64,000 nt of DNA from CAWDMC01 sp963803295 (GTDB taxonomy: Bacteria; Acidobacteriota; Terriglobia; UBA7540). Where the stretch lies: NCBI GenBank assembly GCA_963803295.1, contig CAWDMC010000024.1, forward strand, positions 248,001-312,000. Direction: 5' to 3'. Below the pieces are notes generated by a model that was not told the DNA's origin, made no database searches, and saw only the letters and a program-made list of their open reading frames with translations. Made by a program: the position numbers and the translations under genes. Below, one piece after another: positions 47,345-56,130 of this stretch (positions within the stretch are counted from its first letter, which is position 1; each line of letters begins with the position of its first letter).

Positions 47345-48799
47345 ATGTCTCAATTGGATCGTTTCTTTTTCGAGCGTTACGGCTTGGGTGAGGCAGACCT
47401 GGAGCGCTATCTCGCTGCAGCTCTGGAGGATGGCGGGGAATACGCGGATCTCTATTTCGAGCACACTACGACTGCCTCGATTCTGCTCGACGAATCCCTG
47501 GTGAAAAGTGCAACAGAAGGCGTTTCAATGGGTTGTGGGGTTCGTGTACTGGCAGGGGAACAGACCGGCTACGCCTATACCGATGACTTGGCGCCTGAAA
47601 AGATCCTGGAAGTGGCGCGAATTGCAGCGCGAATCGCTGCTGGACCGGCGCGACTCGCTAAAGTAGGCTTAGCTACCAGGGCTCCTGTGCACGATTTCTA
47701 TCCGGTCGCCCTTCCTTCGACGGACCGCGAACTATCGGAGAAACTGGCCCTGATTGCGCGCGCTGATCTCGTTGCCCGCGGGCACGATCCGCGAATCCAG
47801 CAGGTGCGCGTGACTTACGGCGACCAGGTGAGGCATGTGCTCGTCGCCGGTTCGGACGGTCGGGTGGTCGCCGACTTTCAGCCGCTGGTGCGCATGGGCG
47901 TGTTTACGATCGCCAAAGATGGCACAAAATTGCAGTCCGGTTCCAGCGGTGGCGGGGGACGTGTCGGCCTGGAGTTCTTCCAGGGCGACAAGGCACCGGA
48001 GATTTTTGCCCGAGAGGCAGCACGCCAGGCAATCGTGCAGTTGGATGCCCGTGAGGCCCCAGCCGGAGAGATGGAAGTGGTTTTGGGCCCGGGATGGCCG
48101 GGAATCCTGCTGCATGAAGCAGTGGGCCATGGCCTTGAGGCTGACTTCAATCGCAAGGGTATTTCGGCTTTCAGCGGACGCATCGGTCAACGGGTGGCGT
48201 CTGAACTCTGTACCGTGGTCGATGATGGTACGATTCCGGACCGTCGTGGTTCGCTCAATGTGGACGACGAGGGTGAGGCCACTCACAACACCGTGCTGAT
48301 CGAGGGCGGGGTGCTGCGCGGATACATTCAAGACAAGCTTAGCGCTGGGGTTCTCAAAACCGGCCGCACCGGTAACGGCCGGCGCGAAAGCTACGAACAC
48401 ATTCCCATGCCACGTATGACCAACACCTATATGCTGGCCGGCGCTGACGATCCCGAGGAGATCATTCGCAGCGTTCGCCATGGCTTATATGCGGTAAATT
48501 TCGGTGGCGGTCAGGTGGACATTACGAATGGCAAATTCGTGTTCTCGGCATCCGAAGCTTATCTCATCGAGGACGGCAGAGTGACCGCGCCGGTGAAGGG
48601 TGCCACTCTGATTGGCGACGGTCCGACTGTCCTGACGCGGGTCACGGCGGTTGGCAACGACTTGAAGCTCGATCCTGGTATCGGGACTTGCGGCAAGGAC
48701 GGACAATGGGTTCCGGTTGGCGTGGGGATCCCTACGCTCAAAGTCAGCCACCTTACGGTTGGTGGCACGGCGCCCAAGAACGTCCAGTTGTTTCAGTAA
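47345..48799 (+). CDS. tldD: Metalloprotease TldD
   Basis: The 484-aa protein is of normal TldD length. The zinc site is HEAVGHGLEAD (about residues 257-267), i.e. HExxxH. Other signatures are GYAYTDDL, SGSSGGGGRVG, DDGTIPDRRGSLNVDDEGE and MPRMTNTYMLAG. TldD forms a heterodimer with TldE/PmbA and degrades unfolded or modified peptides; in E. coli it matures microcin B17 and degrades CcdA. The partner pmbA is at 49494, separated by a DUF433 gene and a spacer. The promoter is at 47261-47290. Confidence 0.94.
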   Translation: MSQLDRFFFERYGLGEADLERYLAAALEDGGEYADLYFEHTTTASILLDESLVKSATEGVSMGCGVRVLAGEQTGYAYTDDLAPEKILEVARIAARIAAGPARLAKVGLATRAPVHDFYPVALPSTDRELSEKLALIARADLVARGHDPRIQQVRVTYGDQVRHVLVAGSDGRVVADFQPLVRMGVFTIAKDGTKLQSGSSGGGGRVGLEFFQGDKAPEIFAREAARQAIVQLDAREAPAGEMEVVLGPGWPGILLHEAVGHGLEADFNRKGISAFSGRIGQRVASELCTVVDDGTIPDRRGSLNVDDEGEATHNTVLIEGGVLRGYIQDKLSAGVLKTGRTGNGRRESYEHIPMPRMTNTYMLAGADDPEEIIRSVRHGLYAVNFGGGQVDITNGKFVFSASEAYLIEDGRVTAPVKGATLIGDGPTVLTRVTAVGNDLKLDPGIGTCGKDGQWVPVGVGIPTLKVSHLTVGGTAPKNVQLFQ

Positions 48800-48878
48800 G
48801 GTTCTGCGTTAATTCGGTCCACAGTTGTGATCTCTGGCGCTGTGGAAGCGGGAATAGAACAGGATCGAGTTTATCCAG

Positions 48879-49232
48879 GTGGAGATGACCGAGAAGGTTG
48901 AAAACGAGTGCCGGGAGCCTGTGGTTCACAAAGTGCTACGGCGCGGATACCGGGGCGAGATCGGATCGGTGTCACTGGGACGATTCATCGTCTCGAACCC
49001 GGCCATCCATCGCGGCGTGCCGACTTTTCGTGGCACTTGTATCCGCGTGACGGACGTTTTGCACCAGCTCTATCAATCCGTGCCTCGGCCCGAAATCGTG
49101 GAGCGGTTCGGCGGGAGGATCACGCTCGACATGCTCGCGGACGTCCTCGAACTGGAACGCCGGATCCTCGAGGAAGAACGTCGCTGCGAGCTTGTGGCCA
49201 TGAGGCGAAACTCGCGATCTGCGGTGGTCTAG
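48879..49232 (+). CDS. DUF433-family protein (antitoxin-like)
   Basis: The 117-aa protein has the DUF433 core RFIVSNPAIHRGVPTFRGTCIRVTDVLHQLYQ (about residues 28-59) and a C-terminal helix-turn-helix-like part. DUF433 proteins are often antitoxins next to PIN-domain (VapC-type) toxins. No toxin gene is next to it here. It is set between tldD and pmbA in the same direction, 79 bp after tldD. The start at 48879 (ATGGAGATGACC; overlaps the upstream GGTGGAG site) could also be the second Met (MTEKVEN). Confidence 0.75.
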   Translation: MEMTEKVENECREPVVHKVLRRGYRGEIGSVSLGRFIVSNPAIHRGVPTFRGTCIRVTDVLHQLYQSVPRPEIVERFGGRITLDMLADVLELERRILEEERRCELVAMRRNSRSAVV

Positions 49233-49493
49233 CAGCAATTTTGATCTTGCTCTTCCGGCTCCGGCCGCCCGAACTTTGATTCGTAAAGATTTGATTCGTA
49301 AAGAGAAAGAGACTACTGGATCATAGCGCCTTTCTGGACGTATGCCGTCCCGCAGGTCTGGGTCCGCTGATTGACTTGCGGAAAACCAGCGGGATTTGAG
49401 CGGGAATCATGCGGAATTTTGCGGAGTATTCGCCCGTCGGGTGTTGATTTGCCGCTCCATTCTTAGGATAGGATCGCAGCTGAAAACACAATC

Positions 49494-50858
49494 ATGCCAG
49501 AGAAGCAACTCGAACAGCTTGCTACCGAGATGATCGACCGCACCATGAAAGCCGGCGCGACCGCCGGTGACGTTGTGGTCAGCGAGGCGGATGAGTTTTC
49601 CACCGCGATTCGCCTGGGTAAAATCGAAAGTTTGAAGGAGGCCGCATCGAAGGGAATTGGCCTCCGGATTTTCGTTGGCATTCGCAATGCAAGTTCCTAT
49701 TCGAATGACCTTTCGCCAGCATCGCTCGCGCGGTTGGTAGAACGTACTCTAGGAATGGCGCGAGTGACCTCAGAGGATCCGGCCAGTGGCCTGCCTGAAC
49801 GCGAATTGCTCGGGCATTATCCTGGCGATCTCGAACTTTATTCGTCTGACGTCAATGCGATTACCACCGACGACCGAATCAACTTTGCCCGCCGGGCGGA
49901 AGCGGCAGCGCTGTCCTACGATCCGCGTCTCTCCAACAGCGAAGGCGCTTGGTTTGAAGCCAGCCGGGGCGCCAGGGCTTACGCGAACTCGCTCGGATTC
50001 GTAGGGAGCTACAAGTCGTCCTATTGTGCGATTTCGGTTGCACCGATCGCTCAAGAAGTTCCGGGAGACGGCGCGGGGATGCAGCGCGATTACTGGTATT
50101 CGGTGTCACGCCGCGCCGCGGGCCTCGAGAGCCCGGAGGAGGTGGGCCGCAAGGCGGCCCAGCGCACACTGCGCAAGTTGGGAGCGCGCAAGGTGCCCAC
50201 TTGCCGCGTACCCATCGTATTCGACCGGGAAATGGCACGCTCGCTGGTCGGCCATGTTTTCGAGGCGGTGCGTGGCGATGCCATCTATCGCAGTGCTTCG
50301 TTCCTGGCGGGCAAGCGGGGCCAGCGGGTGGCGGGTGAAAACATCGTGATTCTTGATGACGGCCTGCGAGCCGGTGGATTCGGATCGCGGCCCTTCGACG
50401 ACGAGGGTGTGCCCCCCAACTTAACTCCTGTGATCCAGGGTGGCGTGCTTGAAAACTATCTGCTCAATTGCTACACGGCGCGCAAGCTGGACCTGCGCAC
50501 TACAGGGAATGCCACCCGCGGACTGGCGGGGCCACCCTCCGTAGGCCCCAAGAACCTGTACCTTAAGCCTGGCGATTATACTCAGGAAGAGATTATCCGA
50601 TCAGTGAAATCAGGACTCTACGTCACCGAGCTCATCGGCTCCGGGGTGAACATTGTCACCGGCGACTACTCGCGCGGCGCGGGTGGCCTGTGGATTGAGA
50701 ACGGAGAGCTCACTTACCCGGTGCAGGAAGTCACCATCGCCGGCAATCTGGCGGATATGCTAAATCATGTTGCGATGATCGGCTCGGACCTCGAGTTTCG
50801 CAGTTCGCTTGCAGCCCCGACGGTTCTGGTAGAAGGCCTGACCGTCGCCGGGGTGTAG
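49494..50858 (+). CDS. pmbA: TldE/PmbA family metalloprotease partner
   Basis: The 454-aa protein is the TldE/PmbA partner of TldD. It has the family N-terminal part (GDVVVSEADEFSTAIRLGKIESLKEAASKGIGLRIFVG, SSYSNDLSPASL) and the C-terminal barrel (VPIVFDREMARSLVGHVFEAVRGDAIYRSASFL, DDEGVPPNLTPVIQGGVLENYLLN, SGVNIVTGDYSRGAGG). The HExxxH site of TldD is absent, as expected for the non-catalytic subunit. It lies 260 bp behind the DUF433 gene, on the same strand as tldD. Confidence 0.93.
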   Translation: MPEKQLEQLATEMIDRTMKAGATAGDVVVSEADEFSTAIRLGKIESLKEAASKGIGLRIFVGIRNASSYSNDLSPASLARLVERTLGMARVTSEDPASGLPERELLGHYPGDLELYSSDVNAITTDDRINFARRAEAAALSYDPRLSNSEGAWFEASRGARAYANSLGFVGSYKSSYCAISVAPIAQEVPGDGAGMQRDYWYSVSRRAAGLESPEEVGRKAAQRTLRKLGARKVPTCRVPIVFDREMARSLVGHVFEAVRGDAIYRSASFLAGKRGQRVAGENIVILDDGLRAGGFGSRPFDDEGVPPNLTPVIQGGVLENYLLNCYTARKLDLRTTGNATRGLAGPPSVGPKNLYLKPGDYTQEEIIRSVKSGLYVTELIGSGVNIVTGDYSRGAGGLWIENGELTYPVQEVTIAGNLADMLNHVAMIGSDLEFRSSLAAPTVLVEGLTVAGV

Positions 50859-50976
50859 GACGGCCGGAGTCTGCACGCTTTCCCAAAGGGCTTAAGCACT
50901 CACCACCCTACTCCGCCGACAGCGCCGCAGACGCTATTGACAATCAGCGATCCTCAATCGACAATCGTCACTCGCT

Positions 50977-51429
50977 ATGCGTCGCTCGTTCCTGCTCCTG
51001 GCGATTGCCGCTGCTGTTCTGGTGACCGCGGTCATTTCGATCGTGGCGCTTCTTCGGAAGCCTGCGATGCCGAACGGCAGCATTGTCCCATCGTCGGCCT
51101 CGCCGGATGAGAAGACGTGCCTCTCGGCCTTGACTGTCGGTGACGCTCAAATGAGCGCGGCGAAGAATTTCCTCGGTCAGGAGGTCACCTACCTCGATGC
51201 CAAACTTACCAATAGTGGCAACCGGCGAGTTCGCAACGTGGAAATCCAGATGGAGTTTCACGACGCTTTGGCCCAGGTAGTGCTTCGCGATACCTACCGG
51301 CCCCTAAATCCTCACTTGGCACCCTTGAACCCAGGTGAAACACGCACGTTTCGTGTGGCCTTCGATCACATGCCCGTCGATTGGAACCAAGGTCCACCTA
51401 CGATAACCATCAGGTCCGCCGATTTTTAA
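50977..51429 (+). CDS. Membrane-anchored protein with FxLYD/DUF2393-like domain
   Basis: The 150-aa protein has an N-terminal helix (FLLLAIAAAVLVTAVISIVALL, about residues 5-26). A soluble beta domain follows with QEVTYLDAKLTNSGNRRVRNVEIQMEFHD and LNPGETRTFRVAFDHMPVDWN. That is the pattern of the DUF2393/FxLYD-type Ig-like domains. It is anchored with the domain outside. Function is unknown. It follows pmbA on the same strand after 118 bp. Confidence 0.7.
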   Translation: MRRSFLLLAIAAAVLVTAVISIVALLRKPAMPNGSIVPSSASPDEKTCLSALTVGDAQMSAAKNFLGQEVTYLDAKLTNSGNRRVRNVEIQMEFHDALAQVVLRDTYRPLNPHLAPLNPGETRTFRVAFDHMPVDWNQGPPTITIRSADF

Positions 51430-51449
51430 GGGGATCACAAAGCTAAGAC

Positions 51450-52640
51450 TCAGTTTCTGCTCTTCATCGCTCCCTGGACCTTTGCCAGCAGCTCACGCGA
51501 CTGACCCTGCATGCGGCTTGACACTCCTGCGCCTTTAGTCAGCGCCTCGGCTGCCAGATGGTGGTTGGGCGGGGCCTGGAGCTCGTAGGAATAACCCAGG
51601 AAGTAGAGCGTCTCGCCGAGAAGTTCGGGGTTCGAGCCGAGCAGTCCCATGGCTGTTTTCAAGTGGTCGATGGCGGGCGCCACCTTATGCGTGTTTCCCC
51701 CTTTCATCAGTGCGGCGTAACCCATGACGAAATGAGCTATGCCCAATTGACTGTTCTTGGAGTTCGCAAAATCCTGATCCGACATGCCCTCGGGTTTCTT
51801 GAGGGTAGGGATGGCGTCTGCAGCTTTTTTGGCATAGGTGCCGGCCTTGTCGGTGTTGGGGGGCTGGCCCAAGGCGTAGCTGTAAGCGAGCTCTGTCAGG
51901 GCATCAATGTTGTTAGGATCGCTGGCGATCGCCTTCTCGCCGTACTCGCGAGCCTTGCCGGTATCGTTGGCAAGGCCGAAGGCCCGGAAGTAAGCGAAGT
52001 TCACCTGGGCCATGTTCGGGGTGTCAGGATAAGCCTTGACGAAGCCGTCGAGATCTTGGACACGCTTCTGAGCGTCAGTGACGCGCGGCAGGAGCTGGAA
52101 GAAAGCATATTCCATGTAAGCACGATCGTTCTTGAGGGTCTCATTTTCCTCGTCCTGAATCTTCTTCCATTCTTCGTCGGTTGCCTTCGCGGGTCGCTCC
52201 TGGGCGGCGGCTTCGGCCTTCATACGTTCGGGGGCTTTCAGGATCACATCGATGGCGGTGTCGGAGGCGTTCCCCGCTCCCACGTAGGCCTTTTCCAGGT
52301 TGATTGCGAGGTTCACACTGCGATAGTCGGCAGTCCAGTCCTTCTCACCGTACTGGATGGCCTTATCGAACTGACCCATCTTGACGTAGGTCGTCGTGTA
52401 ATACTCGTTCACGCAGGTCATGAACTTGGAATCCGCGTGTTCCTGGGCGAATTTGTCCAGAGCCGCAATCTGTTCCTCGGGCTTCTCGGCGCCGTTGTAG
52501 GCCAGCAGAGTCTGGTCTTCCGGCGAATTGACCACAAGGGAGAGGCCCGGACACGGCGCTTGAGCCGCAAGGGGGAGGACCAACGGTCCGAGAGCAGCGG
52601 CCAGCAACAGGGCGAGCGAGGCTGTGATGAGTCTACGCAT
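51450..52640 (-). CDS. Secreted TPR-like repeat protein
   Basis: The 396-aa protein has a signal peptide (LITASLALLLAAALGPLVLPLAAQA). TPR-like helical repeats follow: YYTTTYVKMGQFDKAIQYGEKDW, FRAFGLANDTGKAREYGEKAIASDPNNIDALTELAYSYALG, and LGIAHFVMGYAALMKGG...APAIDHLKTAMGL. A charged insert (ERPAKATDEEWKKIQDEENET) separates two groups. Such proteins act as scaffolds in the periplasm; the partner is unknown. GGAGG lies 5-6 nt before the ATG. Confidence 0.83.
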   Translation of the reverse strand: MRRLITASLALLLAAALGPLVLPLAAQAPCPGLSLVVNSPEDQTLLAYNGAEKPEEQIAALDKFAQEHADSKFMTCVNEYYTTTYVKMGQFDKAIQYGEKDWTADYRSVNLAINLEKAYVGAGNASDTAIDVILKAPERMKAEAAAQERPAKATDEEWKKIQDEENETLKNDRAYMEYAFFQLLPRVTDAQKRVQDLDGFVKAYPDTPNMAQVNFAYFRAFGLANDTGKAREYGEKAIASDPNNIDALTELAYSYALGQPPNTDKAGTYAKKAADAIPTLKKPEGMSDQDFANSKNSQLGIAHFVMGYAALMKGGNTHKVAPAIDHLKTAMGLLGSNPELLGETLYFLGYSYELQAPPNHHLAAEALTKGAGVSSRMQGQSRELLAKVQGAMKSRN

Positions 52641-52981
52641 ATGTGACCTCCGGGAGGGCTTCAGCAGTGCGACTAACTAGATACATCAGGATCGCCTGAA
52701 TTGCCAGTACAAAATTGTGACTTGGAAGCCGGTTTTGCCGGTGCTGCCATACTCATGCGAAAGCGGGAAAAGGGATATCTCGCAAGACGAGAACTGATAC
52801 CTTTACGGCACGATCCCGGCGCTCAGCAGTGGACTCTGGGTTACGTCTTAAGTCGTTAAACCGATCACCGCATCGGCCAATCTGTCGGTTCGGCTGAACT
52901 CAGTCCATTAGATCACGCGGTCTTCGATCTCCCGCCGCGCAACGCCCCTAACTCAAGATGCCGTCAAAGACAGGCTCGTCC
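52641..52981. other. Intergenic region, no gene seen
   Basis: This 341-bp stretch upstream of the TPR gene should hold its promoter. No clear box, repeat or coding frame was found. Confidence 0.4.
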
Positions 52982-53218
52982 CTACTTCGCTGCCATTTCC
53001 TCGAAGAACGCGAAAATGCGCCTGAGCATCCCCTCGTCCGCCTTTCCCGTCGACAGCTGAGTTACGAGCGGTCTGAGGGCGAACCCCAGGACTGTGTAGG
53101 GGTCGGGCGCCGGAGCTTCTTTGCCCCACCACCCCAACTCCGCCCCGTAGGTCGTGCGGCACTCTGGAACGGCATCCATAAGGGCGGTTACGATACTCCC
53201 GTAAGTCACTCTCTGCAT
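52982..53218 (-). CDS. Small DUF7674-like protein
   Basis: The protein has 78 aa from the ATG at 53218 (MQRVTYGSIVTALMDAVPEC). The pattern of a short helix with VPE at its end, a middle PDPYTVLGFALRPLVTQL and a C-terminal LRRIFAFFEEMA fits a family of small proteins annotated as DUF7674. No catalytic motif is visible. An alternative start at 53245 is possible (GGGGGA upstream of 53218 is too far for the later start). Confidence 0.55.
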   Translation of the reverse strand: MQRVTYGSIVTALMDAVPECRTTYGAELGWWGKEAPAPDPYTVLGFALRPLVTQLSTGKADEGMLRRIFAFFEEMAAK

Positions 53219-53255
53219 GATGTGGTTAGTTCCCCCCGAGAGCATTCTTCAAGCA

Positions 53256-53387
53256 AGCGTAGCGCAGAGTTTCGATTCCCAGAAACTCTGCGGCTTGTGC
53301 CACAGGTGCCAGATCTGATATCAATCAGGCGTGAGTCGACGCAGGGAAAGCCGCAGAGTTTGAAGAGCACAAACTCTGCGCTACGCT
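53256..53387. repeat. Nested perfect inverted repeats (REP/MITE-like)
   Basis: The outer arms AGCGTAGCGCAGAGTTT (53256-53272) and AAACTCTGCGCTACGCT (53371-53387) are perfect complements. The inner arms AAACTCTGCGGCTT (53283-53296) and AAGCCGCAGAGTTT (53348-53361) are too. The unit can fold as one cruciform or as two separate hairpins, because outer and inner arms share the AAACTCTGCG core. This layout is typical of non-autonomous palindromic elements; no coding frame exists inside. Confidence 0.8.
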
Positions 53388-53436
53388 CGCTTCTTTCGCA
53401 GAGAGCATCGCCACCCGGGATCCGGTTCCACTGTAC

Positions 53437-54510
53437 CTACGGCCGCGGCGGGACGTCATTCGGGTGTGCGCGAAACCACTGATTACGGCCTTGATATCGT
53501 GCCCGCATCGTCCACTGCGGATCGGACATGATGGCAAAGCGCCGATCGAGTTCACTCTGTTGCGCCGCCGATAGTGGAATCGAACCAGTCAACAGCCTGT
53601 CCGGTTCAGGCCCCAGGTAGACAAAAGCATCGATGTAGTCGGCGAGATGCTCTGGACGCTCTTCTAGGCTCGTTCGGAGTGAAGCCGGCCAAGGTATGGT
53701 GGTTGGAAACCGACGGGACTCCACAAAGAATGGTTTGTCCGGATCCCCAACCGCTGCTAGATACCCGCGCTCCTCGGAACGAAGTTCGCCAATTCTTCCC
53801 ACCACAAAGAGCTCGCCTCGGCCCAGAGCAGCCTCGATATCGCCCATGAAGTTGTTCCCTCGGTACCGGATAAGGCCATCTCCATACACGACGAGCGTCT
53901 TGTTTCCGGGTGTCTTTGCCAAGTGTTCAATGATGAGATGGGGCATGAAATTGGTCTTGAACGGATACGGCGCGAGGTCCTCTGGGATGCGCACGTTTGG
54001 CCAGCCTACCCCCTCGTTTCCACCAACCAGCCGTATGCGCTTCTCTGAAGGGAGCCTCCTATTTACCTCGCGCAATGTCGCGACGAACTGACGGACCTGG
54101 GGGAGGGTCGCCCATAGGGTCGGGGTGTCGGTATCGAGCCAAATCGGTACGAGGTCATCGACGGAGAGCTCGTCGAGCCTGAGCATGTAGCTATCGAGCA
54201 GGCGTTGATGCCCTGAACTTGCCCACTCGACCACGATGTCGGTAACCTGCTGGTTGAAGACTGGTCGAGATACGAGACACATGAGGAACTCTGTGATCTT
54301 GGCGTCCCCATGTGTGCTTCCGATGAAGACGAACTCGTGATCGTCGAATTTCGCGGCCAACGCATCGGCGGCGGCTGATTCGGCGGGGCTCGTGCACTTG
54401 CCGGGATTAGCCGCCGTGGCCTGGTTCGCGCCAGCCCAAGGTCCGATCAGAGCGACTGAGGTAAGCAAAAACAGCGTGCGGGCAAAGGAGTTTGTCATCG
54501 AGGAGTGCAT
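53437..54510 (-). CDS. Secreted protein of unknown function (ChaN/TIKI-like pattern)
   Basis: The 357-aa protein has a signal peptide (SFARTLFLLTSVALIGPWAGANQA). The mature part starts with DDHEFVFIGSTHGDAKITEFLMCLVSRPVF and has VTDIVVEWASSGHQRLLDSYM, TLREVNRRLPSEKRIRLVGGNEGVGWPNV and NKTLVVYGDGLI. The early G-x-x-H-G-D-x..E motif followed by 'DIVVEW' recalls ChaN/EreA/TIKI-like folds that handle metals or peptides, but this is only a pattern likeness. The C-terminal part (RRFAIMSDPQW TMRARYQG) is common to exported proteins of this type. Function is unknown. Confidence 0.75.
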   Translation of the reverse strand: MHSSMTNSFARTLFLLTSVALIGPWAGANQATAANPGKCTSPAESAAADALAAKFDDHEFVFIGSTHGDAKITEFLMCLVSRPVFNQQVTDIVVEWASSGHQRLLDSYMLRLDELSVDDLVPIWLDTDTPTLWATLPQVRQFVATLREVNRRLPSEKRIRLVGGNEGVGWPNVRIPEDLAPYPFKTNFMPHLIIEHLAKTPGNKTLVVYGDGLIRYRGNNFMGDIEAALGRGELFVVGRIGELRSEERGYLAAVGDPDKPFFVESRRFPTTIPWPASLRTSLEERPEHLADYIDAFVYLGPEPDRLLTGSIPLSAAQQSELDRRFAIMSDPQWTMRARYQGRNQWFRAHPNDVPPRP

Positions 54511-55074
54511 GATACCTTAACGACCGGGCCGCCGTCATTACGCGACTGCCCACCGACGAGAAGACATCGAGGACTGCCAGGTCCACGCGGCGATTCCGTC
54601 ACGGGACGCGAAGAATTATGTTACCAGTCGAATAAGCGCGAAAATTCTCGCCTGAGATGTCGGCGCGCACCAATTGCCAGGCCTAGCCTTACTGGCGACC
54701 GCCACGCAGTATGCCTCCCCTATGGTCGGCTACTGGCGAGTCATGTGCTCGCGCCGACGGCCGGGCGTTATTGGAGGCCAACTCGTCCCTAGGCCGTAAC
54801 ACGCGGGTCAGTCGCCGATGACAAATTCCTCCAATACTGTCCTGCGCACGACGGCGCAGCTCCAGGCATCCGTTAAGCGTCAAAGTGCCCCGCGTGCGGA
54901 GTCCTCGGAGGTGACAGCGACCATGAAGCGGCTTGGAGCTGGCCCAGGACGGGAACCCAGTGATCGGGCAATTACATTCGGGGTCTATCGGGCGCTGATG
55001 AAGAACGCCGGTTAATCGAAAAGCCCGCAATTTGTCTTAGGTAGGCGCGTCTCCGCTCCAGACGAATTATCAGG
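54511..55074. other. Intergenic region, no convincing gene
   Basis: A short open frame (54818-55015, MTNSSNTVLRTTAQ...) has no ribosome site and no recognised domain, so it is not called. The rest shows nothing clear. Confidence 0.4.
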
Positions 55075-55284
55075 ATTCTGTCGAAACAGCAGTCGTCCTC
55101 TTCTACGATCTGAATCTGTGGAGTGAAAAGAAGCAGCGGGAAAAGCGCAATTACCTGCACGGCAATCCCCTAAAGCTCTTCGAGGCACGGTCTGGTTAGG
55201 TCACCCAATTAGTGGTCCTGGTCGAGTTTCCGGTTCTATTTCTTGGAGGATGGTTCTTTGCTGCCTAAAGATCGCCTGCCCTAA
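55075..55284 (+). pseudogene. Relic of a REP-associated tyrosine transposase (RAYT)
   Basis: One frame reads FYDLNLWSEKKQREKRNYLH GNPLKL (about 55104-55180). The next frame reads HGLVRSPN, a stop, and WSWSSFRFYFLEDGSLLPKDRLP (to 55284). Together they match the C-terminal part of RAYT (Y1) transposases: YDFNVWSEKK..EKLNYMH.NPVKRGLV..P..W.WSSFRFY. One frameshift and one stop are needed, and the HUH catalytic half is gone. RAYTs move or spread REP palindromes, which occur at 53256-53387 and 62505-62640. Confidence 0.7.
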
Positions 55285-55372
55285 TCGCACACATCGCAAA
55301 GGGCGCGATGTATGCGCCACCCGAGTGGCTTGCGGACACCTTCAGCGCCCGCTAGGCGATTTAGTGCGGGCG

Positions 55373-55699
55373 TTAGCTGTTCTGATCCGACGACTCAGAA
55401 TCCTCAAATTCGATTTTGAATTTCGGATCGTTTTCCTGGCTCAATTCGATCAATGCTTGCATGAGGTCCCTCTGCAGCTGCAGGTTGATCTCAAGACGGT
55501 CTGCCCATGTCCTGCTCTCGAACACCAGCTTTTGAGCCTCGCCAAACTCAATGCCGGCCACTCTGACGAGCATCAGAGATGAATCGATCTGGCTGAGTCC
55601 CCTTTCTCTCAGTTGGCCCAGCAGCATCTCGACTATAGCGCCACCCTTCTTCAGGCTTATGACGTCCGCTTCAAGTTCCTTCCATTCAAAGCGATGCAT
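55373..55699 (-). CDS. Small conserved-looking protein of unknown function
   Basis: The protein has 108 aa from the ATG at 55699 (MHRFEWKELEADVISLKKGG). It is helical and soluble (IVEMLLGQLRERGLSQIDSSLMLVRVAGIEFGEAQKLVFESRTWADRLEINLQLQRDLMQALIELSQ). Codon usage and the regular amphipathic pattern suggest a real gene, but no domain is recognised. The tail is acidic (EFEDSESSDQNS). Confidence 0.55.
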   Translation of the reverse strand: MHRFEWKELEADVISLKKGGAIVEMLLGQLRERGLSQIDSSLMLVRVAGIEFGEAQKLVFESRTWADRLEINLQLQRDLMQALIELSQENDPKFKIEFEDSESSDQNS

Positions 55700-55969
55700 A
55701 GGAGCCTCAGTGGAGAGGGATCGCCCGCTGGCAGGCAGGGGCAAGATGAGAAACCGGACCCACGATGTTATTGAAAAGACACCCCCCAAAATTTCGGAGG
55801 GTCACTGGCCCGTGGAGCGTCCACGCAATCTCGGCAGGGCGTGCGGCCGTCGCACGCGCAGCCATAGCACGGTTGTGTCCACCGGCTGTTTGGGCCGATG
55901 ATATAACGTGCCGTTCGCCGACGATCGCCGGTGGGGACACCGGCGCTACAGAGCAAAGGATTAAATTAC
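55700..55969. other. Intergenic region with interspersed palindrome
   Basis: CGCCGGTGGGGACACCGGCG at 55926-55945 is a copy of the repeat at 6627-6646, here 24 bp before a promoter. No gene is seen in the rest. Confidence 0.5.
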
Positions 55970-55998
55970 TTGACGGGCAATAACCTCCGTAGTATAGT
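55970..55998 (+). promoter_or_regulatory. Sigma-70-type promoter of an orphan leader (copy B)
   Basis: TTGACG (55970-55975), a 17-nt spacer and TATAGT (55993-55998), followed by TATGGAGGCTAG. Copy A at 41943-41971 has the same spacing and the same TATAGTTA..GAGGCTA start. No gene follows on the + strand. Confidence 0.65.
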
Positions 55999-56081
55999 TA
56001 TGGAGGCTAGGGCTAGGCTAAGAAGAGCCTCGGTAACTAGCGGAAGTCGCTGCACGCCTGTCATCAGCAGGTCTGCGGCCC

Positions 56082-56130
56082 TGTTCTTTGACAATTTGCG
56101 CGGCCAGGGGCGGAGCTGCCACTCCGCCCT
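56082..56130 (+). promoter_or_regulatory. boxA-like site plus strong hairpin (copy B)
   Basis: TGTTCTTTGACAATTTGCG (56082-56100) is identical to copy A and is preceded by TGCGGCCC (copy A: TGCGGCTT). It is followed by the hairpin GGGCGGAG-CTGCCA-CTCCGCCC (56108-56129). Confidence 0.55.

Noticed and set aside
54818..55015. 65-aa plus-strand open frame
   Set aside because: It has no Shine-Dalgarno, no domain, and lies beside the RAYT relic; it could be chance.
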